64,000 nucleotides of DNA from Polynucleobacter sp. Lineage in GTDB: Bacteria; Pseudomonadota; Gammaproteobacteria; Burkholderiales; Burkholderiaceae_D. The notes under the pieces were generated by a model. The model ran no database searches. It was given only the letters and a program-made list of their open reading frames with translations, and was not told the origin of the DNA. Positions 34,494 to 44,583 of this stretch are shown here, piece after piece; position 1 is the first letter of the stretch; every line of letters starts with the position of its first letter. The translations under genes and the position numbers were made by a program. Location of the stretch: the NCBI GenBank assembly GCA_021737945.1, contig JAIPCX010000010.1, forward strand, positions 35,326-99,325, read 5' to 3'.

Positions 34494-35401
34494 TTAAACG
34501 GACCTATACGCTTAAGGTCACCCAAATTCATCCAAACAAAAAATGCTTTTCCAACAATATTTTTATCTGGCACAAAACCCCAATAACGCGAATCCAGACT
34601 GTTGTCACGATTATCGCCCATCATAAAGTAATGTCCAGCTGGCACCACGCACTCAAAACCCTCGAGGTTATAGCTACACAATTCATGCTGAGGAAAGGCA
34701 TCGGGGCTAGGCACATAGCCAGGCAAACGATCATCGTTAAGAATCTGATGCGAAACACCGGTTAAATCTTCACGCAAATGCGTGAAGTAGGTCAGTCTTT
34801 CTTCATCCAGATAATCAGGCAATTTCTCATAAGGCAGATCTTGTCCGTTTACCGATAAGCGCTTGTTTTTGTACACGACTTTATCTCCCGGGATACCCAC
34901 CACTCGCTTGATGTAATCAAGGGAAGGATCCTTCGGGAATTTAAACACCATCACGTCGCCACGCGAAGGGTTGTTAATGGAGATGACCTTTTTATTAACA
35001 ATTGGCAGCCGGATGCCATAGGTGTACTTATTTACCAGTATCAGATCACCAATTTGCAGGGTTGGGACCATGGAACTGGATGGAATCTTGAACGGCTCGA
35101 ACATAAATGAGCGGAAAAGAAACACCGCGGCAATCACCGGGAAAAAACTGCCGGTATAGGCTACCCACGCAGGCTGGCCCTCGAGTTTTGCGACCAACTC
35201 GGCACGAGCGACCGGATCAGACTTAACGCCACTCTCGGTCAGGCGCGCGGTACGCGCATCAAATTCATCCAGTAATTCTTTTGCCTGACGCTGGCGCGCG
35301 GGGGCAAGATAAAAACGATCGATAGCCCAGATACAGCCTGTGAACACGGTGAGCAGAAACAGAATCAGCGCAAAGTTTCCGAGTAAGGATTGCAAAGTCA
35401 T
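34490..35401 (-). CDS. lepB: Signal peptidase I
   Basis: 303 residues. Two N-terminal membrane helices, then box B SSSMVPTLQIGD with catalytic Ser, DYIKRVVGIPGDKV with catalytic Lys, and GDNRDNSLDSRYWGFV (box E). It removes signal peptides at the periplasmic face. Downstream of lepA by 37 bases in the same direction. Confidence 0.97.
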   Translation of the reverse strand: MTLQSLLGNFALILFLLTVFTGCIWAIDRFYLAPARQRQAKELLDEFDARTARLTESGVKSDPVARAELVAKLEGQPAWVAYTGSFFPVIAAVFLFRSFMFEPFKIPSSSMVPTLQIGDLILVNKYTYGIRLPIVNKKVISINNPSRGDVMVFKFPKDPSLDYIKRVVGIPGDKVVYKNKRLSVNGQDLPYEKLPDYLDEERLTYFTHLREDLTGVSHQILNDDRLPGYVPSPDAFPQHELCSYNLEGFECVVPAGHYFMMGDNRDNSLDSRYWGFVPDKNIVGKAFFVWMNLGDLKRIGPFK

Positions 35402-35438
35402 GTTGGCGTCTTTTTATTTGGGTCAGTTCAAACGATCT

Positions 35439-37232
35439 TTATTTGTCTTCAACTTGCAAGATGGCTAGGAAAGCTTCCTGCGGTATCTCTACCGAGCCCA
35501 CTTGCTTCATGCGTTTCTTACCGGCTTTTTGTTTTTCCAGCAGCTTACGTTTACGGGAGATGTCACCGCCGTAGCATTTGGCAATCACGTTCTTGCGAAG
35601 TGCTTTTACGTTTTCACGCGAAATAATATTCGAACCGATCGCCGCTTGAATAGCGACATCAAACATCTGTCTAGGAATCAGTTCGCGCATTTTTGCTGCA
35701 ACGGCACGACCACGATATTGACTGTTTGATCGATGCACAATGATGGCCAACGCATCGACCTTCTCGGTATTAATCAGCATATCGACTTTCACCACATCAG
35801 CCGGGCGATATTCCTTGAATTCATAATCCATCGATGCGTAGCCACGCGAAATCGATTTGAGTCGATCAAAAAAATCGAGCACGATCTCAGCCATCGGAAT
35901 CTCATAGGTCAACTGTACCTGCTTGCCATGGTAGGCCATGTTCAGCTGTACACCCCGCTTCTGGGTACATAGTGTAATGACAGAGCCAACGTATTCTTGT
36001 GGCTGATACAAATTAACGGTAACGATAGGCTCTCTTATCTCTTCTATCTTCGAGGGGTCAGGCATCTTGGACGGATTGTCGACCATAATCGTTTTACCGT
36101 CGCGCTGAACCACTTCGTAAATCACCGTCGGCGCCGTGGTGATTAAATCCATATCGAATTCGCGCTCTAAGCGTTCTTGCACGATCTCCATATGCAAGAG
36201 GCCGAGAAAGCCGCAACGAAAACCAAAACCAAGCGCTTGCGATACTTCGGGTTCATACATCAATGCTGCGTCATTCAGCTTAAGCTTCTCTAGCGAATCG
36301 CGCAGTGCATCGTACTGATTGGCCTCAACGGGAAACAAGCCGGCAAAAACCTGCGGCTGTACTTCTTTAAAACCGGGTAGCGGTGCCGGCGCCGGACGAG
36401 CAGCCAAGGTGATGGTGTCACCTACTTTGGCGGCCTTGAGTTCTTTAATACCTGCGATGATAAAACCCACTTGTCCGGCAGATAGCGAATCACGCGACAG
36501 TGACTTCGGCGTAAACACACCGACGCTCTCAACTAAATGCTGCGCTCCAGTCGCCATGAAAAGAATTTTTTCTTTAGGGCGCAAGGTGCCGTTCATTACT
36601 CGCACCAACATGACGACACCGACGTAATTATCGAACCAGGAATCCACAATCAGTGCCTGCAGCGGCGCATCAACATCGCCTTTCGGCGCCGGCACACGGG
36701 CGATCAGTGATTCGAGGACATCTTGCACACCTAATCCACTTTTAGCAGAGCAATGCACGGCATCGGAGGCTTCAATGCCAATCACTTCTTCGATTTCGTT
36801 AATCGCGTTTTCTGGATCAGCAGAGGGTAAATCAATTTTATTTAAAACGGGCACCACCTCCACACCCAGATCGAGTGCGGTGTAACAGTTGGCTACGGTC
36901 TGCGCCTCGACACCTTGAGACGCATCAACAACGAGCAGCGCACCTTCACACGCCGATAAGGAACGACTGACTTCGTAGCTGAAGTCGACGTGGCCGGGCG
37001 TATCAATCAGGTTTAGGTTGTAGATTTGGCCATCACGCGCCTTGTACTGCAGCGCCGCTGTTTGCGCCTTGATGGTAATACCGCGCTCGCGCTCGAGATC
37101 CATGGAGTCGAGCACCTGGGCTTCCATTTCGCGATCAGAGAGGCCGCCACACAATTGGATGATGCGATCCGCGAGCGTTGATTTGCCGTGATCGATGTGA
37201 GCGATGATTGAAAAATTTCTAATATTTTGCAT
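35439..37232 (-). CDS. lepA: Elongation factor 4 (back-translocating GTPase)
   Basis: 597 residues beginning [19 protein letters not shown]. GTPase motifs [17 protein letters not shown] and [12 protein letters not shown]-like domains and the LepA-specific C-terminal domain ([46 protein letters not shown]). The start at 37232 is preferred because an upstream in-frame ATG (37280) would translate through an intrinsic terminator. LepA helps ribosomes in initiation or stalled elongation. Confidence 0.97.
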   Translation of the reverse strand: MQNIRNFSIIAHIDHGKSTLADRIIQLCGGLSDREMEAQVLDSMDLERERGITIKAQTAALQYKARDGQIYNLNLIDTPGHVDFSYEVSRSLSACEGALLVVDASQGVEAQTVANCYTALDLGVEVVPVLNKIDLPSADPENAINEIEEVIGIEASDAVHCSAKSGLGVQDVLESLIARVPAPKGDVDAPLQALIVDSWFDNYVGVVMLVRVMNGTLRPKEKILFMATGAQHLVESVGVFTPKSLSRDSLSAGQVGFIIAGIKELKAAKVGDTITLAARPAPAPLPGFKEVQPQVFAGLFPVEANQYDALRDSLEKLKLNDAALMYEPEVSQALGFGFRCGFLGLLHMEIVQERLEREFDMDLITTAPTVIYEVVQRDGKTIMVDNPSKMPDPSKIEEIREPIVTVNLYQPQEYVGSVITLCTQKRGVQLNMAYHGKQVQLTYEIPMAEIVLDFFDRLKSISRGYASMDYEFKEYRPADVVKVDMLINTEKVDALAIIVHRSNSQYRGRAVAAKMRELIPRQMFDVAIQAAIGSNIISRENVKALRKNVIAKCYGGDISRKRKLLEKQKAGKKRMKQVGSVEIPQEAFLAILQVEDK

Positions 37233-37247
37233 TATTGCCGCGGGTAC

Positions 37248-37289
37248 AAAAAAAGCGCTCTGAGCGGGGCTTTTCCCCATGCGAGCGCC
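37248..37289 (-). terminator. Terminator upstream of lepA
   Basis: Minus strand: GCGCTC...GAGCGC with an inner GGGG-AAAAG-CCCC hairpin, then seven T. It separates the sigma-E operon tail from lepA-lepB. Confidence 0.75.
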
Positions 37290-37371
37290 TTGTTTGAAAA
37301 GCTGTTCAGATGCCGCATTTTACCGGATTTGAGGGTGAACCTGACCGTTTAACCCGCATAGTTCATCCAGA

Positions 37372-37653
37372 TTAGGCGGGATGACTCGAAAGAAAACCTT
37401 TGACCGCGTTTTCATCAAGGAAATAATGGCAAAGTTGCTGATCTGGCTGTCCAACACGGCTGCCGATCAGCACAGGCACCAGTTCGTCATAGCGTTGAAC
37501 CAGCTCGGCATCAATATCAATATCGATATCGATCACGTTGACACTGATTTCATCACCGACCAGCTTTCTAAGCGCTACGAGCAAATCATCACAAAGGTGG
37601 CAATAACTGCGTGAATAAAGAGTAAAACGAGGTTGGTCTGGCACGTCAGGCAA
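37372..37653 (-). CDS. Glutaredoxin-like protein (DUF836)
   Basis: 93 residues with a glutaredoxin fold and an intact C-x2-C (SRSYCHLCDDLL). The sequence VIDIDIDIDAEL contains a repeated Ile-Asp run made by a short DNA repeat. Members commonly lie between degQ/mucD and lepA in betaproteobacteria. A cytoplasmic thiol-redox role is inferred. Confidence 0.85.
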   Translation of the reverse strand: MPDVPDQPRFTLYSRSYCHLCDDLLVALRKLVGDEISVNVIDIDIDIDAELVQRYDELVPVLIGSRVGQPDQQLCHYFLDENAVKGFLSSHPA

Positions 37654-37674
37654 AGGTAGTCACTCATTGTTCAA

Positions 37675-37712
37675 TCAAAAAAGAAAAGGCTGCGACCTGG
37701 GTCACAGCCTTT
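37675..37712 (-). terminator. Terminator after the Do protease gene
   Basis: Minus strand: AAGGCTGTGACC / GGTCGCAGCCTT (one G-U-like mismatch) followed by TTCTTTTTT. It ends the rpoE operon after the protease gene. Confidence 0.75.
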
Positions 37713-37727
37713 CTCAGGTCAAATTAC

Positions 37728-39236
37728 TTACGGCTGCGCAGGACGCAAGGGGACGAATTGCGAAGCATCACCTCGACGTACCAACAATAAAGCGTTTTTC
37801 TTAGGATCTAACTTGGCGACTAGCCCGTTGAACTGCTTAGCGTCCTTGATGTCGGTATTGTTTAAGCGAACAATCACATCACCCGGCTGCACGCCTGCAC
37901 GCGCGGCTGAACCATCGGCCTGCTCAACGATCACGCCCCCATCGAGCTTGAGTTCGCGCCTTTGTCCTTCGGGCAGATCAATCACTGCCAAACCGAGGGA
38001 ATTTAATGTTTGCTCTTGCTTGGGTTTTTTCTCTTCTTTTTTCGCTACCTGTTCAACTTCCATTTCGGCCACAACCACAGGCAGATCGCGCTTATTACCT
38101 TTACGCAGAACAGTCAGAGTCGATTTAGATCCTGGCTTGGTATTGCCAACGAGACGCGGAAGATCACCGGATTTTTCAATCACTGTGCCATTGAAGTTGG
38201 TGATGATGTCACCCGCTTCTACACCCGCTTTTTCAGCCGGACTACCCGGCTCAACCCGAGCAACTAACGCACCCTGCGGACGCGGCAAACCTAAGGACTC
38301 GGCCACGTCTTTGGTCACTTCACCAATTTGCACGCCGATTCGACCACGCACCACGCGACCGACCGATTTGAGTTGTTCGGATACGCGAATAGCCTCATCA
38401 ATAGGCACTGCAAAAGAGATGCCCATATAGCCACCCGAACGGCTATAAATTTGCGAATTGATGCCAATGACTTCGCCGCGCATATTAATCAGCGGCCCAC
38501 CCGAATTACCTGGATTCACCGCAACGTCGGTTTGAATCAGCGGTAAGTAATCACCCGTATCGCGTGAGTTAGCCGAGATGATGCCGGCGGTGACGGTATT
38601 TTCTAAACCAAATGGCGAACCAATCGCAATCACCCACTCACCAACGCGTATTTTGCTGGAATCACCCATCGTTAAACGCGGCAGGTTAGTGCTATCAATT
38701 TTCACCAGAGCCACATCGGTACGACGATCTGAACCGATGATTTTTGCTTTGAACTCGCGCTTGTCTGTGAGTGTGACGAAGACTTCATCAGCACCCTCAA
38801 CCACGTGTGCATTCGTCAACACATATCCATCGGCTGAAATAATAAAACCCGAACCCACACCACGCGGTGTTTGTTGCTGATCATCGCCACCTTGTGGACC
38901 ACCTTTACGACCACGCGGAGATGGTTGTGGGCGCTGGCCGCCTGGCGGCTGGGCTCCGGGTGGCTGACCAAAGAAACGACGGAAGAATTCTTGCATTTCC
39001 TCATCTTCCGCTCCAGGAGCACCTTGACCTGGCTGCATACCCTTGGGGCGCTCGGTGGTACGGATATTCACTACTGCTGGACCGACCTTGTCGACCAGAT
39101 CACTGAAATCGGGCAGCACCGCTGCAACAGCGGAAGATGAAATGGAAACACCCATGCCGAGAGGCACGAAGGTAGCCGCTAAGGCGACAAAGGCGGCAGC
39201 TGAAAAGCTGCCAGAAAGACGCTGCATAATTTTCAT
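37728..39236 (-). CDS. mucD: Periplasmic Do-family serine protease (MucD/DegQ)
   Basis: 502 residues. Signal peptide, trypsin-like domain with catalytic His (TNAHVVEG), Asp (RRTDVALVKI) and Ser (NPGNSGGPL), then two PDZ domains (GIGARVEPGSPAEKAG-like and the C-terminal DGSAARAGVQPGDVIV). A Pro/Gly/Gln-rich insert (about residues 90-125) precedes the protease domain. It degrades or refolds misfolded envelope proteins and is the last gene of the sigma-E operon here. Confidence 0.94.
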   Translation of the reverse strand: MKIMQRLSGSFSAAAFVALAATFVPLGMGVSISSSAVAAVLPDFSDLVDKVGPAVVNIRTTERPKGMQPGQGAPGAEDEEMQEFFRRFFGQPPGAQPPGGQRPQPSPRGRKGGPQGGDDQQQTPRGVGSGFIISADGYVLTNAHVVEGADEVFVTLTDKREFKAKIIGSDRRTDVALVKIDSTNLPRLTMGDSSKIRVGEWVIAIGSPFGLENTVTAGIISANSRDTGDYLPLIQTDVAVNPGNSGGPLINMRGEVIGINSQIYSRSGGYMGISFAVPIDEAIRVSEQLKSVGRVVRGRIGVQIGEVTKDVAESLGLPRPQGALVARVEPGSPAEKAGVEAGDIITNFNGTVIEKSGDLPRLVGNTKPGSKSTLTVLRKGNKRDLPVVVAEMEVEQVAKKEEKKPKQEQTLNSLGLAVIDLPEGQRRELKLDGGVIVEQADGSAARAGVQPGDVIVRLNNTDIKDAKQFNGLVAKLDPKKNALLLVRRGDASQFVPLRPAQP

Positions 39237-39241
39237 GGGAT

Positions 39242-40237
39242 TTATTTGCTGTCAGAAGCAGAAAATTCAAGGGTGTCGGCAACTTGCCGGATGGCCACCA
39301 TAGGCACTTCGCCGACAATGGTAAGCCAAAATTTCCCAACCCGCTTGCCGACCATATTCACCGCCCCTTCCTGCACAGGATACTGGCTGCGAGCGGCTGA
39401 CCAAGGCTCAATGAAGACTGAAATGCTGGCTAATCCGTCTGAACATACGATATGAACAACATCGCGTGCCTCCCCTATGCCGCCCTGTTTGGCCGGAATC
39501 ACTCTGCGCTGCGCGGCTAGGCGGCTGAACCCTGCAGGTAACCGGAAAGCCCAGCCTGACACATCGGCTGGTCCAGAAACCGCGATCTCGGTCTGCCAGC
39601 CGTGCGTCGCCATCACGCGCTCACGCAACCAAGAAGCGGGTAATGAGCCAATAGTGACTTCACTAAACCCGATCTGCGCGACGACCTCACCGCGCTCGCT
39701 AATACTTTGCGCGCGCAGTAACAATCCGGAAGTCTGATCAAACCAAAACCGGTAGCCGTAGCGCAAATTATCCTTGGGCTGTAATTGCACGACCGTGGTG
39801 TTACGGCCAGCCACTCGATCTTTTTCTAATAATCGAAAACGATAATGATCTGTTAGTTGCGCATTACTAAACGGTGCAAGTCCCGGAAAGCTGCGTGCGC
39901 CTATCTGGCGATCACTAATGATTCGCCGCTCACGCGGCAGATACCACATAATTTCTTCGCCACGCCGCACAATTTCATTCGGTGGGCCATCCAGCATTTC
40001 AATCCGCTCAACCGCTTCTTTACCTTGATGCTTATGAATAATGCGCGATGTATGAAGCGATGGCCCCTGCTGATTAAGCAAAATACCTGAGTAATCGAGT
40101 CGCTCTGCAGCCTCTCTGGCACGCTCCACCGTGCGCCAGGGAGGGCTAGATTCGCCCGCAGAAGATTCTCCAACAATGAATGTAAAAAAGAGGAGATACC
40201 CGATACAACACGATCGACCGAACCAAGCTGAAACCAT
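39242..40237 (-). CDS. rseB: RseB/MucB-type periplasmic regulator of sigma-E
   Basis: 331 residues with signal peptide. MucB/RseB features: LDYSGILLNQQG near the mature start, HKHQGKEAVERIEMLDGPPNEIVRRGEE, YRFWFDQTSGLLLRAQ, and the C-terminal domain QYPVQEGAVNMVGKRVG followed by WLTIVGEVPMVAIRQVADTLEF. It binds the periplasmic part of the anti-sigma factor and senses lipopolysaccharide or lipoprotein stress. It stands between the anti-sigma gene and the protease. Confidence 0.93.
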   Translation of the reverse strand: MVSAWFGRSCCIGYLLFFTFIVGESSAGESSPPWRTVERAREAAERLDYSGILLNQQGPSLHTSRIIHKHQGKEAVERIEMLDGPPNEIVRRGEEIMWYLPRERRIISDRQIGARSFPGLAPFSNAQLTDHYRFRLLEKDRVAGRNTTVVQLQPKDNLRYGYRFWFDQTSGLLLRAQSISERGEVVAQIGFSEVTIGSLPASWLRERVMATHGWQTEIAVSGPADVSGWAFRLPAGFSRLAAQRRVIPAKQGGIGEARDVVHIVCSDGLASISVFIEPWSAARSQYPVQEGAVNMVGKRVGKFWLTIVGEVPMVAIRQVADTLEFSASDSK

Positions 40238-40251
40238 GAAATTATTTTTTG

Positions 40252-40788
40252 TTACTGCCTAGAGGTTGAAGCCGGATGCCCAATCGCTCTTAGACCATAC
40301 AAGGATGGAGTGGAACTTTGGTGCCAAAGAATATAGTTTTGCAGTTTTATTGAATCAGCATTCGACGACTGCCTATCGGCCACAACAAGCTCATCTGCGG
40401 ATGTGGGTATCGATAGCGATGCATTGACATGCGTCTCTGCTGGCCAATGAAATATCGTGGGCGCAATCACAAAACCAGTAAGCACCGCTGCTGCAGCTGC
40501 CGCAGTCGCCGGCCATTTACTAAGCCTATGAATTCCGCTTCGCTTTGGTGGCGCGATGAAGCTAGGCTCGTTGGCAAGTTGTATTGCTAACCGCTTGCTG
40601 AAATTGTTGGTTGGGTTGTATGCCATCTCTTCAGAGCGAAGTACATCACCAATGTGATGATAAATATCCCAGTGCTCTCGACCCGACGCTTGATACACGG
40701 ATGAGAGTACCGATGGCAGTAGTTCGGGATCAAGCTCGCCGTCCATCAGCGCAGAAATGTGTTGCTGGTTTTTTTGGTTTTTTTCCAT
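40252..40788 (-). CDS. rseA: Anti-sigma-E factor (RseA/MucA type)
   Basis: 178 residues. N-terminal sigma-binding domain (QQHISALMDGELDPELLPSVLSSV, then WDIYHHIGDVLRSEEMA), one membrane helix (AAAAAAVLTGFVIAPTIF at about 95-112) and a short periplasmic tail. Holds sigma-E inactive until regulated proteolysis. It follows rpoE and precedes rseB. Confidence 0.93.
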   Translation of the reverse strand: MEKNQKNQQHISALMDGELDPELLPSVLSSVYQASGREHWDIYHHIGDVLRSEEMAYNPTNNFSKRLAIQLANEPSFIAPPKRSGIHRLSKWPATAAAAAAVLTGFVIAPTIFHWPAETHVNASLSIPTSADELVVADRQSSNADSIKLQNYILWHQSSTPSLYGLRAIGHPASTSRQ

Positions 40789-40855
40789 TGCCCTACCTAC
40801 TTTGTACGACGTAATTCACGACGTAATTCAATTCATAAACAATGTCATTAGTGAC

Positions 40856-41458
40856 TCACCAACGTTTATCGAGAGCGGTACCAAGCAAAGGCCGGAGTTT
40901 GACAGCGATCGCTTCGCGAGCACGAAAAATCCGGCTGCGCACCGTACCTATAGGACAGGCCATGGCAACAGCAATTTCATCGTAACTCAGTCCCTCTATT
41001 TCGCGTAGGGTAATCGCTATACGTAACTCTTCCGGTAACGCCTCCATGGCAAAATTAACGGTCTCAGCAATTTGCTTAGTCGCCAACATGGACTCGGGAG
41101 TGTTGATATCCCTTAGGTGCTCTCCATCATCAAACGTTTCAGCCTCTTCTGCATCCGCTTCAGTCGACGTGGGTGCACGTCGCCCTTGCGTCACCAGATA
41201 ATTTTTCGCCGTATTGATACCAATGCGATATAGCCAGGTATAAAAAGCGGAATCACCTCTGAACTGAGGGAGTGCGCGATAAGCTTTAATAAACGCTTCT
41301 TGCACCACATCTTCTGCTTCCGCCTGATCTCGAATTAATCGCGATACCAGTCGCATCAATTTACGTTGATACTTCGACACCAGTAACTCGAACGCTTTTT
41401 TGTCTCCGTGTTGAACACGATCGACCAACAGCTGATCTACCTCGCGCTCTGTGGTCAA
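40856..41458 (-). CDS. rpoE: RNA polymerase sigma-E factor
   Basis: 200 residues, group 4 sigma factor with region 2 (YQRKLMRLVSRLIRDQAEAEDVVQEAFIKAYRALPQFRGDSAFYTWLYRI) and region 4 (LPEELRIAITLREIEGLSYDEIAVAMACPIGTVRSRIFRAREAI). Translation starts at TTG 41458, with GAGG ten bases before it; a TTG start could restrain synthesis. A sigma-E-type promoter lies about 60 bases upstream, so it is autoregulated. First gene of the rpoE-rseA-rseB-mucD operon. Confidence 0.97.
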   Translation of the reverse strand: MTTEREVDQLLVDRVQHGDKKAFELLVSKYQRKLMRLVSRLIRDQAEAEDVVQEAFIKAYRALPQFRGDSAFYTWLYRIGINTAKNYLVTQGRRAPTSTEADAEEAETFDDGEHLRDINTPESMLATKQIAETVNFAMEALPEELRIAITLREIEGLSYDEIAVAMACPIGTVRSRIFRAREAIAVKLRPLLGTALDKRW

Positions 41459-41521
41459 ACCAAAAATCCTCGCTCGCGAACACGCCCCGAAAAACCTGTT
41501 CGATTGAGTACTGCCTTTGTT

Positions 41522-41549
41522 GTTGACTTGATTTCAGTTAAGAAGTTCC
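41522..41549 (-). promoter_or_regulatory. Sigma-E-type promoter of rpoE
   Basis: Minus strand: GGAACTT (41549-41543), 16 bases, TCAAC (41526-41522). This matches the sigma-E consensus GGAACTT-N15-16-TCtAA closely and resembles the autoregulated rpoE promoter of enterobacteria. Expected start near 41515, giving a leader of about 57 bases. Confidence 0.7.
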
Positions 41550-41573
41550 CTTGAATCAGGGAATGTGTGGCGG

Positions 41574-42074
41574 TCACATAGTCGTATCGGGATTTTTCCC
41601 AGCGATCCAATGACAGGCTGTGTGTAACTTTCGAAATGAAGCCTCGTTTAACGAATCGGGTAGCACGATGACTGACCGCACATATCCATTCGCCGATTGA
41701 AAACGAAGCAAGAGCAGCATTGACCAAAGCGTAGTGTCCCGTTGAAGTTGAACTAACTCGCCACGGTCCTGATGGGTACTATTAAATTGCACTGACTCAG
41801 GTATCGCGACCTGATCAGTCTGGCGTAAGTGAATCACACCATTTCCGGAAATATCAATGAAGAAGATTTTTCTATAGCGCGCAGCGTAGAGAAAACTAGT
41901 GATTGCTGCTGCGGCGCAAAGCAGTATGAGTAACTGACGAAAAACAAGGTCAGAATCGTCTGGCGGAAAACTTACCAGCAGCGTCGCTGTCATCAACAGT
42001 AGCAGACCCATACCAACGAGCGACAATGACAGGATGCGCGAAGGATGAACGACAACTGAAGTAGCAATCGACAT
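41574..42074 (-). CDS. Membrane protein, YgfX-like
   Basis: 166 residues with two N-terminal membrane helices (LSLVGMGLLLLMTATLLVSF and LLILLCAAAAITSFLYAA) followed by a soluble beta-rich part (FFIDISGNGVIHLRQTD; WSMLLLLRFQSANGYVRSVIVLPDSLNEASFRKLHTAC). The layout resembles the YgfX/CptA family of small membrane proteins. Located between fabF and rpoE and on the same strand, in an arrangement common in Burkholderiales. No functional evidence. Confidence 0.6.
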   Translation of the reverse strand: MSIATSVVVHPSRILSLSLVGMGLLLLMTATLLVSFPPDDSDLVFRQLLILLCAAAAITSFLYAARYRKIFFIDISGNGVIHLRQTDQVAIPESVQFNSTHQDRGELVQLQRDTTLWSMLLLLRFQSANGYVRSVIVLPDSLNEASFRKLHTACHWIAGKNPDTTM

Positions 42075-42154
42075 GAGATGAACGTTACGGTGCGCCGCTT
42101 ACGTTAACTCTCATGGACGATGCAATGACAGCACTGAGTTAGTGCAGCAAAGAA

Positions 42155-43405
42155 TTAAGGTGCGCGGGAAAAAATCAGTGTTCCGTTGGTGCCGCCAAAG
42201 CCGAACGAATTTTTCACTGCTATATCAATTTTCATATCACGCGCTTGATTTGCGCAGTAGTCGAGATCGCACGCTGGATCTTGATTGAAAATATTTATCG
42301 TCGGTGGAGATTTTTGATTGTGAACGGCTAGAACGGTGAAGACAGCTTCCAATCCACCCGCACCACCGAGCAAATGCCCCGTCATGGATTTGGTTGAATT
42401 GACCACGATATTTTTTGCGTGATCACCTAGGGCGCGTTTAATAGCGACTGTTTCAGCGACATCGCCTAGTGGTGTCGATGTACCGTGTGCATTCACATAA
42501 TCAACCTGATCTGCATTCACGCCCGCATTGCGCATCGCCGCTACCATGCAGCGTCGTGCACCATCGCCGTCTTCCAGCGGTGCGGTCATATGGTGAGCAT
42601 CGGCACTCATACCAAAGCCGAGCAACTCAGCATAAATTTTTGCGCCACGCGCCTTAGCATGCTCGTACTCTTCTAGCACCATGACTCCAGCGCCTTCACC
42701 GAGCACAAAACCATCACGATCTTTATCCCACGGACGCGATGCGGTTGCTGGATCATCGTTACGCGAAGACAGAGCGCGGGCTGAGGCAAAACCACCTAAG
42801 CCCAACGGAGAAATAGTCGACTCTGCTCCACCCGCAATAATGACATCGGCATCACCGTATTCAATCATGCGGCCGGCTTCACCTATGCAATGCAGACCGG
42901 TAGTGCAAGCGGTGACAATCGCGATGTTCGGACCTTTTAATCCGTACTTGATCGACAGATGACCCGAGATCATGTTGATGATCGAGGCTGGAACAAAGAA
43001 GGGGCTAATACGGCGCGGACCACGGTTGGTGAGCTCAGTGTGTGTCTGCTCAATCATCGGCAGTCCACCGATACCGGAACCGACGATCACGCCTATGCGC
43101 TCAGCATTTTCCTCGGTGACTTGAAGCCCGCTGTCTTGCATCGCTTGCATACCAGCGGCCATGCCGTAATGGATAAAGGTATCCATATGACGAGCTTCTT
43201 TACCGGGCATGTAGTCCTCGACATTGAAGCCTTTGACTTCACCAGCAAAATGCGTAGAGAAGGGACTTGCATCGAAACGTGTGATGGTGGCAATACCCGA
43301 TCTGCCAGCCAATAAGGCATCCCACGAATCAGTAACAGAGTTACCAATCGGGGAAACGCATCCAAGTCCAGTGACGACCACACGACGTTGCTTTGAGCGA
43401 CTCAA
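42155..43405 (-). CDS. fabF: Beta-ketoacyl-ACP synthase II
   Basis: 416-residue condensing enzyme. Catalytic Cys in [14 protein letters not shown], His in [11 protein letters not shown] and His in [16 protein letters not shown], and the closing [14 protein letters not shown]. It elongates acyl-ACP chains and sets chain length and cis-vaccenate formation. It follows acpP by 42 bases at the end of the plsX-fab cluster. Confidence 0.97.
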   Translation of the reverse strand: MSRSKQRRVVVTGLGCVSPIGNSVTDSWDALLAGRSGIATITRFDASPFSTHFAGEVKGFNVEDYMPGKEARHMDTFIHYGMAAGMQAMQDSGLQVTEENAERIGVIVGSGIGGLPMIEQTHTELTNRGPRRISPFFVPASIINMISGHLSIKYGLKGPNIAIVTACTTGLHCIGEAGRMIEYGDADVIIAGGAESTISPLGLGGFASARALSSRNDDPATASRPWDKDRDGFVLGEGAGVMVLEEYEHAKARGAKIYAELLGFGMSADAHHMTAPLEDGDGARRCMVAAMRNAGVNADQVDYVNAHGTSTPLGDVAETVAIKRALGDHAKNIVVNSTKSMTGHLLGGAGGLEAVFTVLAVHNQKSPPTINIFNQDPACDLDYCANQARDMKIDIAVKNSFGFGGTNGTLIFSRAP

Positions 43406-43447
43406 ACCATGCTCCTGAAAACTAACTAATTGCTCGCTGCGTAGAAA

Positions 43448-43687
43448 TTAAGACTTGACGTGTGCCGTGGCGTAATCGATGGCCTGTTGGACCGTCGTAA
43501 TTTTTTCAGCTTGCTCGTCAGGGATTTCCATTTCGAATTCGTCTTCGAGTGCCATGACTAATTCGACGGTATCGAGTGAATCTGCACCGAGATCATCAAC
43601 GAACGATGATTCGTTCTTGATATCAGCTTCAGCAACACCAAGTTGCTCAGCAACTATTTTTTTAACGCGGGATTCGATGTCAGACAT
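43448..43687 (-). CDS. acpP: Acyl carrier protein
   Basis: 79 residues, strongly acidic, with the phosphopantetheine serine in [18 protein letters not shown] (about residue 37). A very strong ribosome site GGAGGAG stands before the ATG, in line with high expression. It carries the acyl chain in fatty acid synthesis. AcpS, encoded at about 30.3-30.7 kb, activates it. Confidence 0.98.
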   Translation of the reverse strand: MSDIESRVKKIVAEQLGVAEADIKNESSFVDDLGADSLDTVELVMALEDEFEMEIPDEQAEKITTVQQAIDYATAHVKS

Positions 43688-43824
43688 CTTGCTCCTCCAA
43701 AGGACAGGTTTCGTAAAGTGCGCGCATTTTATCAGGTTTGCGCGATGGAACTCAGTTTTTGACTTTTGCTTTTATTAACAAAATAATGCGCTAAAAATAG
43801 AGCAAACGTCGGTAATTACTTGGA

Positions 43825-44583
43825 TTATCCGCCACTCATATACATGCCGCCATTAACATGCAAGGTTGTACCAGTAACATATCCCGCTTCAGATGATGCC
43901 AAAAACGCTACAGCAGCAGCAACATCTTCAGGCATACCAAAGCGGCCCGCAGGTATTTGCTGCAATAGTGCAGCAACTTGTTGTTCGTTTAGCGCCTTGG
44001 TCATATCGGTATCAATAAACCCAGGAGCAACGCAATTGACGGTGATATTTCTACTTCCAACCTCGCGCGCTAATGCCCGACTCATGCCGGCCACACCTGC
44101 TTTGGAAGCGGCATAGTTCATCTGTCCAGGGTTACCCGCTGAACCAACGACGGAGGTGATATTGATAATGCGGCCGTGCTTGGCTTTCATCATTCCTCTC
44201 AACACTGCGCGCGATAAACGACCCACAGCGGTTAGGTTGGTAGCGATGACCGCATCCCACTCCTCGTCTTTCATACGCATAGCAAGCTGGTCGTGAGTAA
44301 TACCTGCGTTATTCACTAATATAGACAAGCTGCCAAACTCTTTGCTAATGGTATCTACCAATTCATTCGATTGAGCAGCGTCGTTCACATTAAGTACAAC
44401 GCCACGTCCAGCTCCCGCTTGCGACAAGTACTCAGTGATAGCCATCGCACCTGAATCCGATGTCGCCGTACCAATCACGGTGGCACCACGACGCGCGAGT
44501 TCCATGGCAATAGCGCGACCAATACCACGCGATGCACCCGTAACTAATGCCACTTGTTTATCTAGTCCTACCGATTTGTTCAT
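43825..44583 (-). CDS. fabG: 3-oxoacyl-ACP reductase
   Basis: 252-residue short-chain dehydrogenase. NADPH motif TGASRGIGRAIA near residue 16, NNAGIT, catalytic Ser in INITSVVGSAGNPGQ and Tyr-Lys in YAASKAGV. Reduces ketoacyl-ACP. Its ATG overlaps the fabD stop by four bases. A 137-base gap to acpP probably contains an extra acpP promoter. Confidence 0.97.
   Translation of the reverse strand: MNKSVGLDKQVALVTGASRGIGRAIAMELARRGATVIGTATSDSGAMAITEYLSQAGAGRGVVLNVNDAAQSNELVDTISKEFGSLSILVNNAGITHDQLAMRMKDEEWDAVIATNLTAVGRLSRAVLRGMMKAKHGRIINITSVVGSAGNPGQMNYAASKAGVAGMSRALAREVGSRNITVNCVAPGFIDTDMTKALNEQQVAALLQQIPAGRFGMPEDVAAAVAFLASSEAGYVTGTTLHVNGGMYMSGG

Noticed and set aside
37233..37280. N-terminal extension of LepA to an upstream ATG
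   Set aside because: It would be translated through an intrinsic terminator and is absent from the family; the start at 37232 matches LepA.
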